From Proteobacteria bacterium UBA2133 (GTDB lineage Bacteria; Pseudomonadota; Gammaproteobacteria; Arenicellales; UBA868), in the NCBI GenBank assembly GCA_002327725.1, contig DCXP01000084.1, positions 1 to 13,042 of the forward strand: DNA of 13,042 nt, in the 5' to 3' direction. The notes under the pieces were generated by a model that saw only the letters and a program-made list of their open reading frames with translations, did not search any database and was not told the DNA's origin. The translations under genes were made by a program, and so were the position numbers. Shown piece after piece: positions 6,083 through 12,971 of the stretch. Within the stretch, counting starts at the first letter, position 1. Every line of letters begins with the position of its first letter.

Positions 6083-6126
6083 CTCGGCCGATCGTGGCGT
6101 TGTACCGCTACTGAGACCCGGCGGGT

Positions 6127-6582
6127 TCAGCACTGCTGCCAAGGCAGCTGATCAAAGCGCCAGCCCGCAGTCCTGCTCCGGTGATGATGGTCATTCAGGG
6201 GACCCTCAAAACCACTGTTCACGCTGTAGACCTTGTGGATGCCGGCATCGATCAGTGCCTGTCCTGCTTCAATCGAACGCCTGCCGCTGCGGCAGATCAG
6301 GATCACCAGCGGGGGGTTCTCTTCGTCCTCACCCAGGAGTCCCCCCAGCAACACTTCGCGGATTTTCCGGACAAAATGCGGGTCCGGCGTGAAGTCCGGC
6401 TCATCGATCCAGGGCACATGGATCGCCCCGACCGGGTGTCCGACCATTAAATGCTCAATCGTGGATCGGATATCGATCAGATAGGCCTGGGGGTTATCTT
6501 CCGTTATCTGGTGTGCCGCCTTGGGCTCAATCAGAATGGGAATACCCCCGTTCGCTGATCGGACGTGTACATCATCTGACAT
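6127..6582 (-). CDS. Single-domain rhodanese-like protein
   Basis: A 151-residue cytoplasmic rhodanese-fold protein. IDIRS (36-40) is the first conserved block, GHPVGAIHVPW (48-58) the second, and ICRSGRRS (96-103) the active loop with Cys97 as the persulfide-forming residue and Arg-rich surroundings. It ends with AGWRFDQLPWQQC, a tail common in small heterotrophic-bacterial rhodaneses. The family transfers sulfane sulfur; donor and acceptor are not evident. ATG 6582 is chosen because AGGAG lies nine bases upstream; the upstream extension to 6645 has no signal. It converges on the AraC gene with 44 bases between stops. Confidence 0.88.
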   Translation of the reverse strand: MSDDVHVRSANGGIPILIEPKAAHQITEDNPQAYLIDIRSTIEHLMVGHPVGAIHVPWIDEPDFTPDPHFVRKIREVLLGGLLGEDEENPPLVILICRSGRRSIEAGQALIDAGIHKVYSVNSGFEGPLNDHHHRSRTAGWRFDQLPWQQC

Positions 6583-6711
6583 GATCTTCTCTCCTGCCCT
6601 GTCACCGGTATTGCGCCAGTGGATCCTGCAGGGCAGACAGACCAACCAAACGCTTTAACGTACTTTTATCCCGCCCGTAAGTTGTTGCTTAAACCGGCGG
6701 CCAGCAGGCAC

Positions 6712-6744
6712 AAAAAACCCGCTCCTGCTTTCGCAAAAACGGGT
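6712..6744 (-). terminator. Rho-independent terminator, leftward
   Basis: In the leftward RNA the outer stem ACCCG/CGGGU continues through U-G and U-A pairs (UUUU with GGAG) into UGC/GCA capped by a GAAA tetraloop, about twelve pairs in all. Six U residues follow (6712-6717). No leftward gene ends near it: the closest is the ABC exporter, whose stop is over 800 bases away on the other side of the Nif11 gene. It may therefore end that long transcript or an unannotated small RNA. Confidence 0.7.
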
Positions 6745-6930
6745 GGCAACCCCTTTTAGCCGTATTTCTAAAGCGCCCGCAAGCAGTCAAATCGGCGCGA
6801 ACATGATTCTAGCCAATCCTGTGGCTATTGTCACCTGCCTGATGAGCAAATGGGTTTTTGCAAGGCCGGGACGCAGGATTTACCAGCCCCGTGGAGGATT
6901 TTTTTGCTAACTGATACGCACGCATCTGTA

Positions 6931-6939
6931 CCCCCCCCC
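6931..6939. repeat. Run of nine C
   Basis: Uninterrupted C9 in the gene-poor stretch. Such homopolymers slip readily during replication and sequencing. It is not inside a supported ORF, so phase variation of a protein is not suggested. Confidence 0.6.
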
Positions 6940-7142
6940 GCAACACCAGGTATGGCTTAACCTGAAACTTAACTGGCGGGCTAATCCAAACGCGGTGACC
7001 CCTTGTTCCGGGCTCGATCTCCCCCGGCTTCCTTCTGGCCTTTCGCATCCCATGCCCACACCCTCAAGATAATCCTACGTACAGTCGATATGACGTGAAG
7101 GGGTACTGAAACTTCGTCAAATACCCGAATCCGGCTCTTTCT

Positions 7143-7156
7143 TTGACACAAATCAA
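7143..7156. promoter_or_regulatory. FNR/Anr-type box upstream of the Nif11-type gene
   Basis: TTGAC-ACAA-ATCAA matches the FNR/Anr consensus TTGAT-N4-ATCAA at nine of ten fixed positions. Its centre, 7149.5, is 41.5 bases before a transcription start predicted at about 7191 from the TACCAT -10 box. This is the class II activator position. It suggests the Nif11-type gene is induced when oxygen is low. The regulator itself is not in the window. Confidence 0.7.
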
Positions 7157-7179
7157 TAACCTGAAAATCCCTTCAGAAC

Positions 7180-7185
7180 TACCAT
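7180..7185 (+). promoter_or_regulatory. -10 box of the Nif11-type gene
   Basis: TACCAT matches TATAAT at four of six positions. It lies six bases before the predicted start (about 7191) and downstream of the FNR-type box at class II spacing, with no good independent -35 element. It gives a 5' leader of about 34 bases containing the ribosome-binding site GGAGGA (7208-7213). Confidence 0.5.
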
Positions 7186-7224
7186 CGATTTACTCCCTGG
7201 ATAGACCGGAGGAAGACAGCGATT

Positions 7225-7515
7225 ATGAGCAGGCAAAACCTTGAACAGTTTATAGATCAGGTCGCAGATACCAGTATGTTGAAGGCAAGAATCGGTGGAG
7301 TAAAAAACGTCGATGCCCTGATTTCGCTCGGCGCTGAATATGGTTGTGAATTCACCATGGCAGACCTGCAAGACTGGGCGGGCCTATTTGATGATGAGTT
7401 AAGTGATGGGAAAGCGGATGAGTTGATACGATCCGGTTTTAGTTCTAACTGTTCGTGCAAAGACCCCACACGTTGTGCAACAGACTGGATGTGGTGCAGG
7501 CAGGTGGTCGGCTGA
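7225..7515 (+). CDS. Nif11-type leader peptide with Cys-rich C-terminal tail (putative RiPP precursor)
   Basis: A 96-residue protein. The N-terminal part has the Nif11/nitrile-hydratase-leader pattern: NLEQFIDQVADTSMLKARI (helix), NVDALISLGAEYGCEFTMADL, then an acidic DELSDGKADELI that resembles the LSDEEL region ahead of the cleavage site in these precursors. The usual Gly-Gly is replaced by RSG (69-71). The remaining 25 residues, FSSNCSCKDPTRCATDWMW and CRQVVG, hold four cysteines (76, 78, 84, 91), as expected of a core peptide. Known Nif11 families are processed by lanthionine, heterocycle or radical-SAM enzymes; none is encoded here. GGAGGA (7208-7213) supports the start. It converges with the ABC exporter (50 bases between stops), so the two are not co-transcribed. 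It could also be a non-modified Nif11 protein. Confidence 0.75.
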   Translation: MSRQNLEQFIDQVADTSMLKARIGGVKNVDALISLGAEYGCEFTMADLQDWAGLFDDELSDGKADELIRSGFSSNCSCKDPTRCATDWMWCRQVVG

Positions 7516-7565
7516 TTCGACGATGGCGAGGGCGACGAAGGCCTAAAACTTAGATCAACGCCCTG

Positions 7566-10500
7566 CTAGGCCGCGCTGCGCCCGGCCGCCCCGGCAAGCT
7601 GATGCGCCACCAACTGGGCATAAAGGCCGCCTCTCACCAGCAGTTCCTCGTGCGTGCCGCTCTCAATCACCCGGCCCTGATCAAGCGCCACAATCTTGTC
7701 GGCACCGCGCACCGTCGACAGCCGGTGCGCAATCACCAGCGTGGTGCGATCCGCCATCAGCTCTTCGAGCGCCCGGCGCACCGCCTGCTCGTTAACCGCA
7801 TCAAGGTGTGATGTCGCCTCATCCAGAATCAGCACCGGGGCGTCTTTCAAAAAAGCCCGGGCGATCGCAACGCGCTGGCGCTGCCCGCCGGAAAGCCGCA
7901 TGCCCCGCTCGCCGACCATGGTCTCAAGCCCGTCGGGAAGCCCCGCCACCAGTTCACTGAGCGCTGCCCGATCAAGCGTCGCGCCGAGTTCTGCTTCGCT
8001 CGCCTCGGGCCGGGCGATCAGGATATTGGCGCGCAGCGTGTCGTTGAACAAAAACGTATCCTGTGCGACCAGCGCAATCTGCCCGCGCAGATCATCGAGG
8101 CGGTAATCGCGAAGATCATGACCGCCAAGCATGATGGTGCCCTGCTGGGGATCCCAAAAGCGCATCAAAAGGTGCGCGATGGTGGTTTTGCCGGCACCGG
8201 ACGGGCCGACCAGCGCAATCGTTCTGCCCGCTCTGGCATCAAAGGCCGTGGCATCGAGCGCCTGGCGGTTGCCGGTTTCGTATTTAAAGTCGACTTTATT
8301 CAGTTCGATCGGCACACCACCTGCGTGGTGGTCGATAGCCACCCCCGGGCCGTCATTCACCGGCACCGGCTCATGCTCCACGGCATAGAGCCGCCGCGTC
8401 GAGCCCAGCGTATCGGCGAGCTGACGGCTGACCTCCGAGATCTCGGAGATCGGCAGAAAAGCCGCCATCGCCAGCAGCGTCAGCAAGGGCAGCATCGCGC
8501 TTTCAAGAAGCCCCGCGTTTACCAGCATCGCCCCGGTCACAATCACCGCAAGGCCGCCGAGCCCTGTCGCCACCTCAAGCAGCACACTCTGGAAGGTGAG
8601 ATCCGAAAAGAACGGCAGGCGGATCCGGTGATGGTGTTCGGTGCGCTCGGTGAGTTCCGCGCGGCGCTCGTCTACATAGTTAAACGCGATCACCTCGGCG
8701 AGGCCCTGCACGCTGTCAACGGCGTGGGCATTCAACTCGCCGAGCGCTTCGCGCGCCCGCGAGCCCATCTCGTCAACACGTTTTCTCAGCATAAAGGGGC
8801 TGAGCGCAACCACTGCCAGAAACGGGATCAGCACCAGCGCCATCAGGTAGCCGAAGTAAAACAGCACACCCATCACCAGCGCCGGCACCAGCACCGCCAC
8901 AAAAGCCGGCGCCACCGTGTGCGCAAAGAAATACTCCACCAGCTCGACATCGTAGGTCGCCATGCCGACCATGTCGCCGGTGCGCCTTCGCACCATGTAG
9001 GCTGGCGCCAGCCGGTCGAGCTTTTCAAAAAGCGCGATGCGCATCTCGGCCAGCAATCGAAAGGCCATGTCATGCGCAATCCACGACTCCAGCCAGTGAA
9101 ACACCCCGGCCACCGGCGCCATAACCGCGAGCAGGATCAAAAGATCCACAAAAGGCTCGCCGGTTTTCACGGCACGCACCGCCAGCGCCCCGACCACGCC
9201 GATGCCGATATAGGCCAGCACCCGCGTCACCCCAAAACCAAAGGTCATCGCGAGCCTTCCTTTATAGGGCACGATGTATTTCATCAGCTCGCGCGCGGCG
9301 GCAAACCAGCCAAGGCCCTGCGCCTTGACGATGGCATCGGTCGCCGCGAACTGCGCTTCCTCGCTGTAGCTCGGTATCTGCTCGTTTTTGGATCCACGCG
9401 AGGGGTCGATCTCGATTGCTCCGCCGGCGCTCTCTTCGGCCTGCGCCGCCATCAGCCGGTGGTACACCCCGCGCTCGGCCATCAGTTCGGCGTGCGTGCC
9501 TTCTTCGGCAATGGTGCCTTCGTCCAGCACCAGGATGCGGTCGGCATCGATCACGCTCGAGAGCCGGTGGGCAAAGATCAGCGTGGTGCGCCCGCGCATC
9601 AGCCGGTCGAGCGCTTCCTGGATGATCGATTCGTTTTCGGCATCCACCGCCGACAGGGCTTCATCGAGAATCAGGATCGGCGCGTCTCTCAAGATCGCCC
9701 GGGCGATTGCGACGCGCTGGCGCTGCCCGCCGGAAAGGCGGATGCCGCGCTCACCGATCACGGTGTCGTAACCCTGGGGCAGCAGCGAGACAAACTCGTG
9801 CGCGTTGGCCGTGCGGCAGGCCTGCTCGAGCTCTTCGGCTGTCGCATCGGGCTTGCCGACCCGCAGGTTATCGGCGACCGTGCCATGAAAGAGATAGGTA
9901 TCCTGGTTGACCACCGCGATCTGGCCGCGGATATCGGCAAGGCGCAGGCTCTTAAGATCGTGACCGCCGATCTTCACCACGCCCTCATCGGGATCATAAA
10001 AACGCAGCAGCAGCCGCACGATCGATGACTTGCCCGCACCACTGGGGCCGACAAAGCCCACTCGCTCGCCGGCCGTGACACTGAAACTCAACCCCTCGTG
10101 CGTGGTGCGCCGCCCACCGGGATAGGCAAAACGCACACCTTCAAGCGCGACCGTGGGCGTGAGGGTATCGACGGCAAGCGGTACCGCCGGCTCGCTGACC
10201 AAGGGCTTTGCATCCAGCAGCTGAAAAATCGTTTGCGAAGACGACTGCGCCAGCATGCCGTTATGCATCAGCGAGCGCATGTCGCGCAGTGGCCGGTAGA
10301 CCTCGACCCCAAGCATCAGCACCATCAGCAGCACGCCAAGGCCCATCTCACCATCGACCACCCGAAAAGCGCCGAAGGCGAGGGTCACCGCGACCCCGAG
10401 CGTGATCCCGGTATCGGTAATGCCGCGGGCGAGCGAGTTGGTCGCCAAGACCCACATAGTGGATTTAAAAAGGGTGTGGGCGGTGTCTTTGAGTTTTCGG

Positions 10501-11153
10501 GCGCGGGCGGTACTCTGGCCAAAGGCCTTTAAGGTGACAAGGCCCTGCACCGAATCCAGAAACTCGGCGGCAAAGACCTTGTAGGCATCACCGCGCTCAA
10601 GGCTCTTTTCGCTGTCCCAGTGGTGAAAAATCTGCGGCACCACCAGCGTGAAGAGCGCGGCGGTGAGCATCACCAGCGCAATGGGCAGATCAAAGAACGC
10701 GACCACGGCAAAGATCAGAAACGGCGTCAGGATCGAGACTATCAACTGCGGCAGGTACTGCCCGAAATAGATCTCGAGCTGCTCGACACCCTCGATCATC
10801 GCGACGATGGCGTCCCCGGTGCGCTCAAGCCCGAAATGCGCCGGACCGAGACGCGTGACCTGGTCAAACACCACCTGTCTGAGGTGCAGCTGCACCCGGG
10901 CGGCGGTGGTGTGGGCCACCATCGTCCGCAGGTACTCCAGCCAGCCGCGCACCACCATGACCACGCCGACGCCGATAAAAGGAAGCACCAGTTCCTTAAC
11001 CGGCGTGCCCTCAAAGACCCGGATGATCAGCCAGCCAAGCAGCGCCAGGCGCGCGATCCCGAAGAGCACCGCCAGCACACCCACCGCCACCGCACCGAAA
11101 ATACGAAGCCGCACACCCTGGGTAAAAGCCCAGAGCCTTGAATCGAAATACAT
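7566..11153 (-). CDS. Fused double ABC exporter, CydD-like half followed by CydC-like half
   Basis: A 1195-residue protein made of two permease-ATPase units in one chain. Half 1: membrane segments about 15-300, with EGVEQLEIYFGQYLPQL (121-137), a CydD hallmark; Walker A GPSGAGKS (369-376), signature LSGGQRQ (473-479), Walker B ILILDEA (493-499), His529. Half 2 from about 620, with CydC-like WIAHDMAFRLLAEMR and VDSVQGLAEVIAFN; Walker A GPSGAGKT (983-990), LSGGQRQ (1087-1093), VLILDEA (1107-1113), His1143. Both ATPase sites look intact. CydDC exports cysteine and glutathione to the periplasm and is needed for cytochrome bd assembly; as fusions and homologues vary, the substrate here is inferred only. 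ATG 11153 has GGGGAAGG upstream. The frame stays open to 11405, but that part would overlap the divergent YbaK-like gene. There is no C39 peptidase domain, so it is not a dedicated peptide-processing exporter. Confidence 0.93.
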   Translation of the reverse strand: MYFDSRLWAFTQGVRLRIFGAVAVGVLAVLFGIARLALLGWLIIRVFEGTPVKELVLPFIGVGVVMVVRGWLEYLRTMVAHTTAARVQLHLRQVVFDQVTRLGPAHFGLERTGDAIVAMIEGVEQLEIYFGQYLPQLIVSILTPFLIFAVVAFFDLPIALVMLTAALFTLVVPQIFHHWDSEKSLERGDAYKVFAAEFLDSVQGLVTLKAFGQSTARARKLKDTAHTLFKSTMWVLATNSLARGITDTGITLGVAVTLAFGAFRVVDGEMGLGVLLMVLMLGVEVYRPLRDMRSLMHNGMLAQSSSQTIFQLLDAKPLVSEPAVPLAVDTLTPTVALEGVRFAYPGGRRTTHEGLSFSVTAGERVGFVGPSGAGKSSIVRLLLRFYDPDEGVVKIGGHDLKSLRLADIRGQIAVVNQDTYLFHGTVADNLRVGKPDATAEELEQACRTANAHEFVSLLPQGYDTVIGERGIRLSGGQRQRVAIARAILRDAPILILDEALSAVDAENESIIQEALDRLMRGRTTLIFAHRLSSVIDADRILVLDEGTIAEEGTHAELMAERGVYHRLMAAQAEESAGGAIEIDPSRGSKNEQIPSYSEEAQFAATDAIVKAQGLGWFAAARELMKYIVPYKGRLAMTFGFGVTRVLAYIGIGVVGALAVRAVKTGEPFVDLLILLAVMAPVAGVFHWLESWIAHDMAFRLLAEMRIALFEKLDRLAPAYMVRRRTGDMVGMATYDVELVEYFFAHTVAPAFVAVLVPALVMGVLFYFGYLMALVLIPFLAVVALSPFMLRKRVDEMGSRAREALGELNAHAVDSVQGLAEVIAFNYVDERRAELTERTEHHHRIRLPFFSDLTFQSVLLEVATGLGGLAVIVTGAMLVNAGLLESAMLPLLTLLAMAAFLPISEISEVSRQLADTLGSTRRLYAVEHEPVPVNDGPGVAIDHHAGGVPIELNKVDFKYETGNRQALDATAFDARAGRTIALVGPSGAGKTTIAHLLMRFWDPQQGTIMLGGHDLRDYRLDDLRGQIALVAQDTFLFNDTLRANILIARPEASEAELGATLDRAALSELVAGLPDGLETMVGERGMRLSGGQRQRVAIARAFLKDAPVLILDEATSHLDAVNEQAVRRALEELMADRTTLVIAHRLSTVRGADKIVALDQGRVIESGTHEELLVRGGLYAQLVAHQLAGAAGRSAA

Positions 11154-11258
11154 ACCTTCCCCCGCAACGAGTGGGGATGATTCTACTGGAGAGCACCGCC
11201 GGGTTTTCCCAACAAGACGTCGGGTAAACTTGCTGCCATAAAATGGAAAGTCTGCCCG
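11154..11258. promoter_or_regulatory. Divergent promoter region of the ABC exporter and YbaK-like gene
   Basis: 105 bases between two start codons facing apart. A CATAAAAT at 11237-11244 could serve as -10 for the rightward gene. No confident -35 is seen for either direction and no operator repeat stands out. Confidence 0.35.
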
Positions 11259-11786
11259 ATGAGCACTGAAACCCTCGACCAGGCGAACAACCCCCCGGAC
11301 GATGCCGCAGCGAAAGTGCTGGCGACGCTGCAAAGCCTTGGCATCGCGCACGAGGTCATGGACTGCGACCCCGAGCTTGCCGATACGGCGGTTTTCTGCG
11401 AGCACTACAACATCCCGCCCGAGGTCTCGGCCAACGTTATCATTGCAGCCGGTAAATCCGACCCCCGCCAGTACGCCGCCTGCGTGCTGCTGGCGACAAC
11501 ACGGCTTGATGTCAACAAATGCGTGAGGAAGAAAATGGGCGTTAAAAAATGCTCCTTTGCCTCGGCCGATGAAACCAAAGCCCTCACCGGCATGGAGATC
11601 GGTGGGGTGACAGCGCTGGGATTGCCGGAATCCCTGCCGCTTTGGATCGACAGCAAAGTGATGCAGTGTGACTACATCATCCTGGGCGGAGGCAGCCGCT
11701 CGATCAAAATCAAGATCTCACCCGCTGTCTTTGATCTCACCCCCAGCACCGAGATCGTCGAAGGCCTTGCCCTAGCCACAGACTGA
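11259..11786 (+). CDS. YbaK/ProX-type aminoacyl-tRNA deacylase-like protein
   Basis: A 175-residue protein of the YbaK / prolyl-tRNA-synthetase-associated domain family, which hydrolyses mischarged tRNAs such as Cys-tRNA(Pro). Evidence: DTAVFCEHYNIPPEVSANVII, then AAGKSDP with Lys66 where the family has its key lysine; VLLATTRLDVNK; KKMGVKKCSFASADET; and the hallmark GMEIGGVTALGLPESLPLWID (111-131), followed by GGGSRS (143-148). Some members hydrolyse other aminoacyl groups, so the tRNA substrate is open. The start has a GGAAAG about ten bases upstream. The gene is divergent from the ABC exporter and stands alone before the toxin-antitoxin-like pair. Confidence 0.85.
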   Translation: MSTETLDQANNPPDDAAAKVLATLQSLGIAHEVMDCDPELADTAVFCEHYNIPPEVSANVIIAAGKSDPRQYAACVLLATTRLDVNKCVRKKMGVKKCSFASADETKALTGMEIGGVTALGLPESLPLWIDSKVMQCDYIILGGGSRSIKIKISPAVFDLTPSTEIVEGLALATD

Positions 11787-11825
11787 GCACCCACACGAGA
11801 CTCCCTTGTAAAGTCACTTTTTCTG

Positions 11826-11854
11826 TTGACATGTCATCATAAATATCGCAAAAT
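11826..11854 (+). promoter_or_regulatory. Promoter of the toxin-antitoxin-like pair
   Basis: A perfect TTGACA (11826-11831), a 17-base spacer, and CAAAAT (11849-11854), four of six matches to TATAAT. Transcription would start about base 11861, exactly at the A of the first start codon, so the mRNA may be leaderless. This agrees with the lack of any ribosome-binding site before that ATG. Confidence 0.55.
11827..11836. promoter_or_regulatory. Perfect palindrome TGACATGTCA over the -35 box
   Basis: The ten-base TGACATGTCA is its own reverse complement and overlaps the TTGACA. This placement is typical of an operator bound by an autorepressing antitoxin. No further copy of the palindrome is visible nearby. 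Confidence 0.4.
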
Positions 11855-11860
11855 CATGGC

Positions 11861-12277
11861 ATGGAAAAGACCATTGCCAGGCGGGGCCGACCCAAAGTTT
11901 CCGCCCTGACCCGCGCCGAACAGTTGCGCCTGGCGAAGCGGGCCCAGCGCGAGCGCGAGCGCAATACCGGCCTTGCCACAATTGAACTGCGCCTGCCGGC
12001 CGTCCAGGCCGAAAAGTTGCGTGTGGCCACCAAAACACCGGGGTTTGAGGCAGCATTGCATGGCTTTCTGGAAGACTTTCTGGTCGATATCCAAAGGTGG
12101 CCGGCCCTTCGTGAACTCGCCTGGAACCGGGTGGACCGCTGGATCCCTGCTGAAGAGGCACTCTCCCTCTACGAACGCAACTGGCGTTTCGTCGAACCCG
12201 AACATCTCTCAATAGAGGAAAAGGCGCTGATCGACCGGTTGACCGAGCGCCATGGCGGGGGCGTACGCAATGCCTGA
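11861..12277 (+). CDS. Putative antitoxin of an AbiE-type pair
   Basis: A 138-residue protein. The N-terminus is strongly basic (RRGRPKVSALTRAEQLRLAKRAQRERER, residues 8-35, seen as RRGRPKV, SALTRAEQLRLAKR and AQRERER). The RGRP motif is of a DNA-binding look and is followed by a ribbon-like IELRLPAVQAEKLRVA and the helix FEAALHGFLEDFLVDI. The C-terminal half is acidic. The combination suggests a DNA-binding or RHH-like regulator. It precedes a nucleotidyltransferase toxin-like gene with an eight-base overlap, the usual antitoxin-first order of AbiEi/AbiEii-type modules. The protein lacks the recognisable winged-helix AbiEi layout, so it would be an unusual or different antitoxin. The role is inferred from order and overlap. 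Confidence 0.55.
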   Translation: MEKTIARRGRPKVSALTRAEQLRLAKRAQRERERNTGLATIELRLPAVQAEKLRVATKTPGFEAALHGFLEDFLVDIQRWPALRELAWNRVDRWIPAEEALSLYERNWRFVEPEHLSIEEKALIDRLTERHGGGVRNA

Positions 12278-12971
12278 GACGACGGCATTCATCCGGCCGG
12301 GGCATCATCTCGTCCTTTCCGTACTGCAAAGTCTCGACAGCGTATTTCTGGAAGAAGCCGGCTGTTTCTTTGCCGGCGGCACCCGCATCGTTCTGGAACT
12401 TGGCGAATACCGAGAATCGCGCGATGTGGATTTTCTGTGTGCGGACAGCGCCGGCTACCGCCGCATCCGTGAAACCGTGCGCGAGCATTCGCTGGGATCT
12501 ATCCAGTCGTCAGACCTTCAGTTGGCGCGACAGGTGCGCGCTGATCAATACGGGGTCCGGACGGTGGTACAGCACAACGAAAGCACTCTTAAGTTCGAGA
12601 TCATCCGCGAAGGCCGGATTGCGCTCGATGGCGAGCCTGTTGCCAGTCTGCCCGTCACCTGTCTTACCCGCCGGTGCTGTTTCGCCGAAAAATTCATGGC
12701 GAACTCGGACCGCGGTCTTGACATGTCGACCCTCTCGCGGGATATCGTAGACCTGGCGTTCATGATCGAAGGCTGGTCAGCCAAGGACGCCCAGGCCGGT
12801 CTCGCCCTGGCCATGACCGCCTATGGCAAGACAGTGCCCGATGCGATCTCAGCCGTGATAGAAAAGATGACACAGGACAGGGCCTATCGCAGCCGCTGCA
12901 TCAATGGCCTCGCAATCACCGAGCCCGAAACGTTTTCCCGGGGACTTCGGGCCCTCGCCAAACTCATTTAG
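12270..12971 (+). CDS. AbiEii/AbiGii-type nucleotidyltransferase (putative toxin)
   Basis: A 233-residue protein with the nucleotidyltransferase signature of the AbiEii family: FFAGGTRIVLEL (33-44), where GG-T begins the fold; RESRDVDF (48-55) with metal-binding Asp52 and Asp54; KFEIIRE (108-114) with the third acidic residue; and AEKFMANSDRGLDMSTLSRDIVDL (139-162) with Lys141 and the RDxxDL motif. Members such as AbiEii and MenT transfer nucleotides to tRNA or act in abortive infection. The target here is unknown. The start at ATG 12270 overlaps the antitoxin stop (ATGCCTGA), which favours coupled translation. ATG 12252 is a possible but weaker start. All expected catalytic residues are present. 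Confidence 0.85.
   Translation: MPETTAFIRPGHHLVLSVLQSLDSVFLEEAGCFFAGGTRIVLELGEYRESRDVDFLCADSAGYRRIRETVREHSLGSIQSSDLQLARQVRADQYGVRTVVQHNESTLKFEIIREGRIALDGEPVASLPVTCLTRRCCFAEKFMANSDRGLDMSTLSRDIVDLAFMIEGWSAKDAQAGLALAMTAYGKTVPDAISAVIEKMTQDRAYRSRCINGLAITEPETFSRGLRALAKLI

Larger units (their letters stand above)
6583..7142. other. Gene-poor stretch between the rhodanese and the Nif11-type gene
   Basis: About 560 bases without a gene I can support. It contains the rhodanese leader, a leftward terminator (6712-6744), a T7 run (6899-6905) and a C9 run (6931-6939). The only long open frame (leftward 6809-7048) has no ribosome-binding site, no family resemblance and a composition typical of random GC-rich DNA. 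I compared the stretch around 6830-6910 with c-di-GMP, glycine and hammerhead RNA motifs and found no real match. A leftward small RNA or a long 3' untranslated region ending at the terminator would fit. Confidence 0.35.

Noticed and set aside
6820..6910. Possible riboswitch or ribozyme (CCGGGACGCAGG and CTGATGAG fragments)
   Set aside because: The c-di-GMP (GEMM) core needs an upstream CACGCA..GGCAAACC block, and a hammerhead needs a GAAA after stem II; neither is present.
6809..7048. 79-codon open frame on the minus strand
   Set aside because: No ribosome-binding site, no family resemblance, and includes the C9 run; composition looks non-coding.
8118..10028. 636-codon open frame on the plus strand
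   Set aside because: Lies wholly antisense to the ABC exporter, is rich in His, Arg and Gln, has no domain and mirrors the codon use of the gene opposite; it is a shadow.
11154..11405. 84-residue N-terminal extension of the ABC exporter
   Set aside because: Would overlap the divergent YbaK-like gene; ATG 11153 has a good GGGGAAGG signal and begins a normal exporter N-terminus.
11814..12488. 224-codon open frame on the minus strand
   Set aside because: Antisense to the antitoxin- and toxin-like genes, Arg/Pro-rich shadow.
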